Of a DNA stretch of 64,000 nt, positions 37,701 to 44,784 are shown one piece after another. The DNA comes from JALGVA01 sp964617715 (lineage in GTDB: Bacteria > Armatimonadota > Zipacnadia > Zipacnadales > UBA5352). Both the position numbers and the translations under genes were made by a program. The DNA lies in NCBI GenBank assembly GCA_964617715.1, contig CAZTZN010000001.1, forward strand, positions 1 through 64,000, read 5' to 3'. Each line of letters begins with the position of its first letter. Position 1 is the stretch's first letter. The notes beneath the pieces are model-generated. The model was given only the letters and a program-made list of their open reading frames with translations, searched no databases and was not told the DNA's origin.

Positions 37701-37867
37701 ACCCAGCGAAACTCCGCCCGCGAGGGCTTGGATGACCACACCGCGAAGCCCCAGCCCTCGAGGCGGTCGCCCCCGGCCTCGAAGTCACCGTTGGGCAGCA
37801 GGTTGTCCTGAGCCATCGCGGCCGTCGCGGCTAACAACAGGGCGAACATCCATCCACGGACTCTCAT
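34724..37867 (-). CDS. Large secreted multidomain protein, glycoside-hydrolase-like, with an FG-GAP-type loop
   Basis: ATG 37867 is preceded by a GGAGAGGGAG site. The 1047-residue product has a signal peptide ending A-A-M-A-Q-D. An N-terminal carbohydrate-binding-like domain opens with N-L-L-P-N-G-D-F-E-A-G (residues 23-170). A middle region at about 340-640 looks like a TIM barrel (Y-Q-G-F-F-C-W-G-L-F, A-F-W-D-W-E-P-R, I-A-I-S-Q-G-S-G). Near residue 795 D-L-D-G-D-G-N-A-E-I-H-V-A is a calcium-loop motif of FG-GAP type. The final third is beta sandwich. The W-D-W-E-P-R strand may carry the catalytic acid, but the family is not recognised. It lies between the heparinase-like gene and the 939-residue gene on one strand. 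Confidence 0.7.
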   Translation of the reverse strand: MRVRGWMFALLLAATAAMAQDNLLPNGDFEAGGDRLEGWGFAVWSSKPSRAEFRWVEAHSGERAAGLVGVDNAGDEAVRSVLISAPVEVPEGLLKLTGFYRVSEGTQARVQVQLYAQPPAPGDSGAPVADTLYLPLDAETQWTPFDFDINIRPGIRAVVVLLRAFDLGTVSFDDVVLRAVTDPLTMRLYPAEYGRGGVWPLVQGAPNFVRVMLMGDRSRFETAELLLDLPPGVGDFGLLGEGAPITRGDERLTRYRIALTDEVLRGLRSTISHCGLTLWLDAGEVADDAAAYVQAVVDGRALEERRVPLRVLPPLPEGPRPTRYQGFFCWGLFRDVPEPLWPRVYEMIRGMGVTRHLAAVAPTGWRAYLQERLREDGGELWADIPRDYLKLISGPGAETRIIAQGTAAFEPYADRYRSLSPIISGAFWDWEPRNALRNPQWDDPDTVAAFAAREGLDPATLTPERLQGELRERFLAFRTWQLSEVVRLWAQHVHGIRPDLDIAISQGSGMPPDRHVDYRAYDDLPNLIHLPMIYTASPMAFARNVAGMRDYLPESRLWPVTSTSMVADGGKPAVKAPRSMYFDFLTPAFLGAVGYCHWPDLVRGMDMEYVWEISRAMRDLATVEDFVFEGKRDPEGITVHVLPESETQVQTATGTVSITSPQWDRFALAFAFERDGEILAAVCNMHGDKPATMLVGVEDAPDGAWYAYDPVTRGALAPAQGETWTAEELAAGLHFEVPALSAGMLVLSRRAPEAGFTGSVSEAEVRERFAARSAEAQARGGAATIREGELTIDWADLDGDGNAEIHVASADQDLGLGPSGNLWSWQVHGDGRELVSRFDGAGFAQDRFWWPEEARSSEDGQADYELVAREIKAGRAIVSFRRELSHWALGGLVLEKTWAVPETGISVQVTITVRNESPDVHEFSYWSHGALQLGPTPTLTIHTPGGEQVYAGPEQPREVWAMMAGVAEDEAVPGGKPTDTTLAEPRFTLGAPDGPRVTVTAEPALLQLYRWWGGTEQGRYTLEWMYRRQTLASGQSWTTRYEMTVAD

Positions 37868-38005
37868 CTGCGTCTCCCTCTCCGTCAGTGCGCGGCGTCT
37901 CGCGCTAACCGCCCCAGCCACCGGCGTCCCCGTCGCCGGGCGGTCTCCGCCGCGATCGGTCGGATCTCAACTGTCCGAGCTGGCTCGCGATGCGCCTGAA
38001 TGCCG

Positions 38006-38022
38006 GCCCCCCGGTTGGGGGC
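38006..38022 (-). terminator. Possible hairpin after the heparinase-like gene
   Basis: GCCCCC (38006-38011) and GGGGGC (38017-38022) form a 6-bp stem with a 5-base loop, about 85 bases beyond the stop codon at 38108 in the direction of transcription. No T-run follows. Confidence 0.3.
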
Positions 38023-38107
38023 AGTCTTCGCCGACGTCGCGCGCCCCCTGCACGCTGAGTTCAGATGGTCGCCCCGGTCGATGGCACGCCGTCGGCGGTT
38101 CACCCAT

Positions 38108-41100
38108 TCACAACTGCCCGCGCACGATACTCTCGCCCGCCGGCAGCGCCAGCCGCAGCAGCCCATCGGCGTACTCGACCGCCGCCTCTCCCCCATCGCC
38201 CAGGTGCAGCCCCGATGGCCTCGTGGGCAGGCGCACCTCGACCGTGCCCGCCCCGGCCAGCGAGCCCGTGACCTCGAAGGACCCCGGGCCGTCATCGCCT
38301 GCGGTCACGCTCACCGCGATGCTTCCGGGCGCGGCCATGCGCACCAGCACGCGGCCGTCAACCGACAGCTCGGTGCCCGACAGCAACGCAAACGCCCGCG
38401 GCTCATCGCTCACGGCGGCGCGCACCCACGCCGCCCGTCCGCGCACACTGCAGCCCGCGACCTCGCCGGCCTCGGCATTGCTCTCGACGAAGACGACTCG
38501 ATCGGTCACGCCATCTCGCGTGAATTGTGCGCCGAGGCAGCCCTCGCCCTCCAGGCGCTCGGGCACCCGCGGCTTTGCGTCCGAACCCACACGCACCGGC
38601 TGGAGGACGACCAGGAAGCGCTGGCGGTCGGTCGGCTCCCGGGCGTGCAGCGAAAAGTACTGCGTGCGGTCGCGCTCGAGCGGCGCCGGCGTGGTCAGGA
38701 TGTCGATCTGCACGTCGGCCGGGAACAGCGGCGTGGCATAGAGAGTGGCCCGATCACCCCGCACGACCATCCGCCCCGGGACTGTGGCCGGAGGGTCCTC
38801 GACGTCGATCGGGCACATGGCGTGCAGCAGCCAGCGGTAGAGCAGCGGCTCGGCGGCGGTCGCCAGCTCGTCATAGACAATCACCATGTCCGGCTTGATG
38901 AACATGATGTCGCGGCGGAACTCCCTGAGCACCGGCCGGTCGCGCGTGTAGGCCGCGGCCGCCTCGCCGCCGGCGTAGTCACACGCGTCCGTCAGCAACA
39001 CGCTCGTGAGCCGGCCGCGCGGGGTGACGCCCTCAGTCGGCTCGGCCAGCCACTGCGCGCCGTACTGCCGCCCGGTCTGATCGCCCCAGACGGCCGGTTG
39101 CGTGTGCTCGCCGGGCACGACGGTGTTGTGCGCGTTGGTGCCCTGGAACCAGGCGTAGAGGTCGTACTGCGTCTGCGTCAACTGGCTCTCGCCCGAGGGC
39201 GGGGTGGGCAGGTCCGGCAGGATCGCCTCGCCGAATGCGCTCATCCGGAAGGCGTTGTTGTCACCGTGGTCCTTGCCCATCTCCGGGCCCGAGCGGAAGA
39301 ACACGCTCACCGCGTCCTGTGACCAGTCGCTACGCATCTTAACCCAGCCCAGGTCCCGGAAGGCCACCGACGGCCGGCCCGCCTGGGGGCGCTGCGGCGT
39401 GACCGTCGGGTCGTAGAACAGGAACTCGAAGACCGCCGGGTACCACGGGCCGACCGCGCCGGGCTTCCAGCCGAACGGCCAGTCCTGGTTCCTGTAGTCG
39501 GGCATGTGCTTTTTCACGGTGCCGTCGATGTACCAGATCATCCCGCGCATCTCACGGTCGGCGTCCCAGGTGCGCAGGTAGAAGTACGAGGCATCGTTGT
39601 CGCTCTTGCGCAGCTCGAACTCGATGGCTCCATGCGGCAGCGGCGGCAGGGCGAACGACAGCATCCCCGCCTGGTCGTCGGAGGCGTCGGTGAAGCGCAG
39701 GATCGGCTGGTCGCTCGCGATGACCTGCGCGATGGCGGCGCCGGGCGGCTGGATGGCGATGGCCTCGTCGGCTCCGACCTCGCCCGCGGGCAGGTCCGCC
39801 AGCGTCAGCACCGGCCGCGGCTCATCGCCCGAGAGGTCGAGCACGCGCAGCCCGCGGATGTCCACCGTGCAGTCGGTGCGCCAGTGGCCCATGAACACCA
39901 TGCGGTCGATGCTCGCGAACTCGCGGTCGAGCATCGGCATGTCCTCGAGCAGCCGCCCGTCGAGGGTGGTGCGGAAGTGCTGGGTGGTCGCATCCCACTC
40001 CAGGCGCACGCGGTACCACGTATCCGGCTCGTAGGGTGGCGTGATGGTCCCGCCACTGCCGGGCCAGCGGCGGCTGTGCATGGAGGCCGGCACCCCCAGC
40101 TCGTTGGCGAGCGCGACCCACTGGGTCTCGGCGTCACGGTAGCGCGAGGCCAGTTCCAGCAGCGCGTAGCGCACGTCGTAGGGCGGCAGCGACGCACCCT
40201 CGGCAAGCAGCTCGCGATCGCGCACGATGAAGTCGGCGACGCGGTCGAGGTTGGAGCCCTCGTAGAGGTCGCAGCCGTTGCGGCGCATGGCCGCCAGGAA
40301 CAGCAGCCCGTTCTGCAGGCAATAGCTCAGCCATCCCCCCGAGCCGTCGATGTACTCGCCATCGCGGCCGATGCTGGCGGGCAGGATCTTGTCGCGCCAG
40401 CAGACGATCTCGGTCTCCAGCCACTCCCGCGCCGCGGGCTCCTCGTAGAGCTGCACCAGCGCGCCCACGGCCGGCGCGGCGTGCGAGACCCAGGTGTGGT
40501 TGTTGGCGATGCCGCCCCGATGCCCGGCCAGCTCCTGCTGCGCCAGCCCGCCACGGTAGCGCTGGAAGGTCTCGCCCAGGCGGCGTAGCGCAGCGCGAAC
40601 CCGCGCGCGCTCGTCCTCGGTAAGTTGGTCGTAGAGCCAGTCGTAGCCGATGGCGAGGCCCATGTACGAGTGAGCCGACTGATTGTCGGCGAGGGCGCTC
40701 CTCACGCTCCACTGCTTCCAGGTCGAGTAGTGCAGCAGCCACTGCTTCGCGCGATCGGCGAAGCGCCGGTCGCCGGTGAGCAGCCAGGCCATCGCCAGGG
40801 TGGGCACGATGTCGTTGATGGCGTGGCCGGCGTCGTAGAACTCGTAGTGGATGCGCAGGTACTCGGCGGTGTAGTTGCCCTGCTCGTCGCGGGGCTGATC
40901 GGGCCCCTCGTCGGGCTCGGGCGGGATGTCGGCGCTCACCACGGCCTCGGCACTGCGCACGATGAGGTCGGCGGCCTGCGACCACGGCTCGGTCGCCGCC
41001 AGCTCGCGCAGCCGCGGCAGATCATCGGCGCTGAAGAACAGGTAGGGGTGCTGTCGCGGAGTCTGTAGCAGCGTGTCCACCTCCCCGGCAAGGCCTGGCA

Positions 41101-41170
41101 CGGCGGTGCACGCCACGGCGAGCGCAATGCAGCAGACCTGCCCCGACAATCGAGCCCTCACGGCCGTCAT
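38108..41170 (-). CDS. Heparinase II/III-like polysaccharide lyase with an inserted LamG-like domain
   Basis: The start is ATG 41170 or, given the GGGAG directly before it, GTG 41161. The 1020-residue product has a signal peptide ending V-P-G-L-A-G. Residues 30-360 form the alpha/alpha toroid (DUF4962-like): Y-L-F-F-S-A-D-D-L-P-R-L-R, A-I-G-Y-D-W-L-Y-D-Q-L-T and the conserved N-N-H-T-W-V-S-H near 225. A LamG-like strand set at about 365-440 (W-Y-R-V-R-L-E-W-D, T-L-D-G-R-L-L) is inserted. The heparinase beta-sandwich resumes with D-H-G-D-N-N-A-F-R-M-S near 635 and A-H-N-T-V-V-P-G-E near 680. Such enzymes cleave uronic-acid polysaccharides by beta-elimination outside the cell or in the periplasm. 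The exact glycan is unknown. Confidence 0.85.
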   Translation of the reverse strand: MTAVRARLSGQVCCIALAVACTAVPGLAGEVDTLLQTPRQHPYLFFSADDLPRLRELAATEPWSQAADLIVRSAEAVVSADIPPEPDEGPDQPRDEQGNYTAEYLRIHYEFYDAGHAINDIVPTLAMAWLLTGDRRFADRAKQWLLHYSTWKQWSVRSALADNQSAHSYMGLAIGYDWLYDQLTEDERARVRAALRRLGETFQRYRGGLAQQELAGHRGGIANNHTWVSHAAPAVGALVQLYEEPAAREWLETEIVCWRDKILPASIGRDGEYIDGSGGWLSYCLQNGLLFLAAMRRNGCDLYEGSNLDRVADFIVRDRELLAEGASLPPYDVRYALLELASRYRDAETQWVALANELGVPASMHSRRWPGSGGTITPPYEPDTWYRVRLEWDATTQHFRTTLDGRLLEDMPMLDREFASIDRMVFMGHWRTDCTVDIRGLRVLDLSGDEPRPVLTLADLPAGEVGADEAIAIQPPGAAIAQVIASDQPILRFTDASDDQAGMLSFALPPLPHGAIEFELRKSDNDASYFYLRTWDADREMRGMIWYIDGTVKKHMPDYRNQDWPFGWKPGAVGPWYPAVFEFLFYDPTVTPQRPQAGRPSVAFRDLGWVKMRSDWSQDAVSVFFRSGPEMGKDHGDNNAFRMSAFGEAILPDLPTPPSGESQLTQTQYDLYAWFQGTNAHNTVVPGEHTQPAVWGDQTGRQYGAQWLAEPTEGVTPRGRLTSVLLTDACDYAGGEAAAAYTRDRPVLREFRRDIMFIKPDMVIVYDELATAAEPLLYRWLLHAMCPIDVEDPPATVPGRMVVRGDRATLYATPLFPADVQIDILTTPAPLERDRTQYFSLHAREPTDRQRFLVVLQPVRVGSDAKPRVPERLEGEGCLGAQFTRDGVTDRVVFVESNAEAGEVAGCSVRGRAAWVRAAVSDEPRAFALLSGTELSVDGRVLVRMAAPGSIAVSVTAGDDGPGSFEVTGSLAGAGTVEVRLPTRPSGLHLGDGGEAAVEYADGLLRLALPAGESIVRGQL

Positions 41171-41362
41171 CTCCCATCAGTGGCGCCCCGGACAGGCGAC
41201 CGGCGACGCAGATGCTTCGCACGCCCCTTCGCCGTCGCACGTCGCCATCCCTCGGCGGGCGGTGGGGAAGCCTGCGTGCAGGTTTCACTCGTGCGTGGAG
41301 GATGAGAGCGGCGTGGTGATGAAACATGCGTCGGCGTCAGCGCTCAAGCGATGGAGGACATC

Positions 41363-42301
41363 ATGACCTTCCCGACACTCGACGAGACCTTCCGGATCCA
41401 GCGCCTGACCCCGCCCACCGGGCGCGTGTCCATGGTGCTCGACACCGACACCGCCAACGAGATCGACGACCAGTTCGCGGTCGCCTACGCCCTGCTGGCG
41501 CCGGAGCGGCTGGAGGTGGAGGCGCTCTACGCGGCGCCGTTCTCGATCACGGACTCCGTCGGCCCCGAGGAGGGCATGGAGCGCAGCTACGAGGAGATCG
41601 TGCGCGTGCTGGACCGCATGGGCCGCTCGCCCGAGGGGTTCGTGCTGAAGGGATCGCGGGGCTACCTGCCCGCGGCCGACAGGCCGGTGATCAGCCCGGC
41701 GGCGGAGGACCTGGTGGAACGCGCGCTGGCCCCGCGCGAGGGTCCGCTTTACGTGTTGGCGATCGGCGCCATCACCAACGTGGCCTCGGCGCTGCTGCTG
41801 GCGCCGGAGATCATCGAGCGCGTCGTGGTCGTCTGGCTGGGCGGTCACCCGCACTCTTGGCACACCGCCATCGAGTTCAACCTGAGCCAGGACCTGCACG
41901 CCGCGCGTGTGGTCCTCGACAGCGGGGTCCCCTTCATGCACATCCCGTGCAAGAACGTGTCCGAGCACCTCACGACCACCAGGGCCGAGCTGGAGGCGCA
42001 CATCGCCGGCCGCAACGCCCTGTGCGACTACCTTCACAAGATCTTCAGCGATCACTCCGATGACCACTTCGCGTGGGCCAAGGTGATCTGGGACATCTCC
42101 GCGGTCGCCTGGCTGCTGGACGCGAGCTGGGTGCCGAGCGTGCTCACCCACTCGCCGCTGCTGACCGAGATGAGCACGTGGTCGCTCGACCGCTCGCGGC
42201 ACCTGATCCGCGAGGCCGTGCACTGCAACCGCAACGCCATCTTCGGCGACCTGTTCCGCAGGCTGGCGGCAGCCGACGCGGCCGGCGGGACTGAGGGATG
42301 A
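41363..42301 (+). CDS. Inosine/uridine-preferring nucleoside hydrolase-like protein
   Basis: ATG 41363 follows GGAGG at 41353-41357; an ATG at 41351 contains that site and is rejected. The 312-residue cytoplasmic protein has the calcium-binding aspartates as D27-T-D29-T-A-N-E-I-D35-D36, two residues longer than the usual D-x-D-P-G-x-D-D. It also has V-L-A-I-G-A-I-T-N-V-A near 133-143 and D-I-S-A-V-A-W-L-L near the C-terminus. Family members hydrolyse the N-glycosidic bond of ribonucleosides. The lengthened motif and the W-D rather than H-D pair near the end suggest a different substrate. Its stop overlaps the FG-GAP gene as ATGA. Confidence 0.8.
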   Translation: MTFPTLDETFRIQRLTPPTGRVSMVLDTDTANEIDDQFAVAYALLAPERLEVEALYAAPFSITDSVGPEEGMERSYEEIVRVLDRMGRSPEGFVLKGSRGYLPAADRPVISPAAEDLVERALAPREGPLYVLAIGAITNVASALLLAPEIIERVVVVWLGGHPHSWHTAIEFNLSQDLHAARVVLDSGVPFMHIPCKNVSEHLTTTRAELEAHIAGRNALCDYLHKIFSDHSDDHFAWAKVIWDISAVAWLLDASWVPSVLTHSPLLTEMSTWSLDRSRHLIREAVHCNRNAIFGDLFRRLAAADAAGGTEG

Positions 42302-43440
42302 GTACGCTGCCGAGCGAGAGGTTCGCCTTCCGCCACCACCTGATTGACACCGACCTGCCCCCGGGGGCCTACGGGCAGACCGCAGCGGTGGACCTCGACG
42401 GCTGCGGCCGGCCCGAGTTCATCACCGGCCAGCGTTGCGGGACCATCTTCTGGTACAAGTTCCACGAGCCCGACCGCTGGACGCGGCACGTCCTCGGCGA
42501 GGACTCGCCCTCGGATGTGGGCGCCTGCGTGGTGGACGTGGACGGCGATGGGCGGCCCGACCTGGTCACCGGCGGCGCATGGTACCGCAACCCGGGGGAC
42601 GCCGACGCGCGCTTCGAGCGCTTCGTCTTCGACCCCGAGCTGTCCGGCGTGCACGACGTGGTCGCCGGCGACCTCGACGGCGACGGCCGCCCGGAGATCG
42701 TCACCATGTCCGATCAGAACAGCCTGCGCTGGTACCGCATCCCCGACGACCCCCGTGGGCCATGGCCATGCACGGAGATCGGGCCGGCGGTGCACGCGGG
42801 GGCCGCGGTGGGCGATGTCGATGGCGATGGCGCGCCGGACGTGGTGCGCACCGACGTGTGGTTCCGCAACGTGCGCGGCGACGGCAGCGAGTGGGTCGCG
42901 GTCGAGATCGGCCCCAGCACCCCGCCGCCGGAGGACTTCCGGCCGCCGTTCGCGTTCAACGCCACCAAGAGCGTGGTCTGTGACATCAACGGCGATGGCC
43001 GCAACGACATCGTGTTTGTGGACGCGGAGATCCCCGGCGGAAGAGTCTGGTGGATGGAGAACCTCGATGGCGATGGGCGGCGCTGGCGGCGGCACGAGGT
43101 GCCCAACGGCGATCCGGTGCGCCGGGGGGCGTACCACTGCCTGCACGTCGGCGACCTCGACGGTGACGGCGATCTCGACATCTTCACCTGCGAGATGGAG
43201 GCGGTGGGCGGCGAGGCGGCGCCGCGCTGGTACATCTGGGAGAACCTCGACGGCGTCGGGGGCGCGTGGCAGGAGCATGTGATCCTCGACGCCAACCTGG
43301 GCGGCCACGAGGTAGTGGTCGCCGACTTCACCGGCAACGGCCTGCCCGACCTGATCGGCAAGCCGTGGCGTCCGCGGGAGGAGAACGCCCTGGGCGGGCG
43401 CATGTTCGTGGTGTTCCTCGAGAACGTATCGGGGCAATGA
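42298..43440 (+). CDS. FG-GAP/VCBS-type beta-propeller protein without a signal peptide
   Basis: ATG 42298 overlaps the preceding TGA by four bases, so translation is coupled. The 380-residue product has seven or so blades, most with a calcium-loop motif: D-L-D-G-C-G-R-P-E-F, D-V-D-G-D-G-R-P-D-L, D-L-D-G-D-G-R-P-E-I, D-V-D-G-D-G-A-P-D-V, D-I-N-G-D-G-R-N-D-I and D-L-D-G-D-G-D-L-D-I. The N-terminus is polar (M-S-T-L-P-S-E-R) with no leader. FG-GAP propellers are normally exported, so a cytoplasmic location would be odd; non-classical export is the alternative. Pairing with a nucleoside hydrolase may mean it binds the same ligand or forms a complex. Its stop lies 24 bases from the convergent gene. 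Confidence 0.8.
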   Translation: MSTLPSERFAFRHHLIDTDLPPGAYGQTAAVDLDGCGRPEFITGQRCGTIFWYKFHEPDRWTRHVLGEDSPSDVGACVVDVDGDGRPDLVTGGAWYRNPGDADARFERFVFDPELSGVHDVVAGDLDGDGRPEIVTMSDQNSLRWYRIPDDPRGPWPCTEIGPAVHAGAAVGDVDGDGAPDVVRTDVWFRNVRGDGSEWVAVEIGPSTPPPEDFRPPFAFNATKSVVCDINGDGRNDIVFVDAEIPGGRVWWMENLDGDGRRWRRHEVPNGDPVRRGAYHCLHVGDLDGDGDLDIFTCEMEAVGGEAAPRWYIWENLDGVGGAWQEHVILDANLGGHEVVVADFTGNGLPDLIGKPWRPREENALGGRMFVVFLENVSGQ

Positions 43441-43464
43441 GAACGACTGCGTGCCCGCCGCGGC

Positions 43465-44613
43465 CTACTCCACCGCCGTCAGCCCGCGCAGCCACAGCGA
43501 GTTGACCACCTCGGTGTCCTCGACCGCAGCGGTGCCGTCACCCACCATCACCGTGCTCACCAGGTCCATGTCCAGCACGCCGTTGGGGTCGGACTCATTG
43601 TCGCCGAGATTGAGGCTCGAGACCGGGATGGTCAGCGTCTCCCAATCGCCCGTCGCCTCCAGGGGCACGGTGGCGTAGTAGCTGGCCTTGTTCTGCTCGC
43701 CCGCGCCCCATCGCTCCTCCACGCTGATGATCAGCGTCGCCGGGCTGTTGGTGATCGCCTGCAGGCGGATGGCGCCCATGCCCGCGAGCGCGCCCGGTCG
43801 CACGAGGTGCATGATGGCGAACAGCGTGCGCGGCGGGACCGTGTAGTCAACGCGCAGCGCGAACGTCCCGTCGGGCTGCTCCTCGGAGACGGCGGTCACG
43901 TCCTGGCCACCGATGCACGCGAAGCCGCGCAGCGGAGGCGCGTAGTGGCCGATGGTCACCCCCGGACCCTCCTGGGCGGGAATCTCGGGCGCCCGCGCGA
44001 GCAGGCGGAAGTCGTCCAGCCACAGCGTCTGCTCGTCCGGCGGGGTGACATGGAACAGCGGCGTGCTCTCCGCCACCGTGCGCAGGAAGCCGTCGGCATC
44101 GAGGAGGGTGACCGCGTTGACCAGCCCCGGGTCCAGCACACCGTTGGGATCAACCGGACCGTTCATGTCCGGAATGAACTCGTCCAGGGGCAGCTTGTAT
44201 TCATGCCACGCTCCGGCGGCACACCAGAGCATGCAGTTGTAGCGCGGCCCCTCCGGCCCTTCGCTGAGGTTCACCACTATCGGAGTTGACAGCGCGGTCG
44301 CGATGGCGAACGACACCCCGCGCAGGTCGTCGAACGGGTCGGGCAGCGGCACCACCAGGGCGCCCGGAAAGCCCCGGCCCGTTCCGCCCGGAGTCACAGC
44401 CGCCTGTGGATAGTCCACCCGCAGCGACCGCCGGCCGTCGAACACGACGTCGGGGTCATCGGTGGTGCCGAGTGTCGCCTCCGAGTCCGGGCACACGATG
44501 CCCTCAGTATCCTGCTCGAAGTCCAGCAGCAGCAGTGTATCGTCCTGTTGCGTCCACGCGAAGCTGCACAGCCAGGTGGTCATCACTGCAGCGATCACGA
44601 GATGCCGCATCAT
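43465..44613 (-). CDS. Secreted protein with two tandem carbohydrate-binding-like domains
   Basis: ATG 44613 (or the adjacent ATG 44610) follows AAGGGAG. The 382-residue product has a signal peptide ending F-A-W-T-Q-Q. Two related sandwich domains of roughly 190 residues follow, each closing with a D-P-N-G-V-L-D-x-x-L-V-x-x-V block (near residues 155 and 360) and an aromatic L-W-L strand. The layout resembles complex-I-intermediate-associated or CBM11-like galactose-binding folds. There is no catalytic domain, so it probably binds glycan or a surface component. It begins 171 bases after the stop of the sialidase-like gene on the same strand. Confidence 0.75.
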   Translation of the reverse strand: MMRHLVIAAVMTTWLCSFAWTQQDDTLLLLDFEQDTEGIVCPDSEATLGTTDDPDVVFDGRRSLRVDYPQAAVTPGGTGRGFPGALVVPLPDPFDDLRGVSFAIATALSTPIVVNLSEGPEGPRYNCMLWCAAGAWHEYKLPLDEFIPDMNGPVDPNGVLDPGLVNAVTLLDADGFLRTVAESTPLFHVTPPDEQTLWLDDFRLLARAPEIPAQEGPGVTIGHYAPPLRGFACIGGQDVTAVSEEQPDGTFALRVDYTVPPRTLFAIMHLVRPGALAGMGAIRLQAITNSPATLIISVEERWGAGEQNKASYYATVPLEATGDWETLTIPVSSLNLGDNESDPNGVLDMDLVSTVMVGDGTAAVEDTEVVNSLWLRGLTAVE

Positions 44614-44784
44614 CGGCTCCCTTCGCGCACAGGCACCCCCGGCACGGCGGACTGCCCGCGCTCGCCCTCTCCGGTGCATTGCAGGCGCCCCGCGTGCCAC
44701 CTTGTGCCGGTATCTACGCAGGCCCCGGCTCGCGGGTTGCACTTCCCCGCCTCGGCCGCGTCGCCCGTCGTGACCGGGCGGCCA

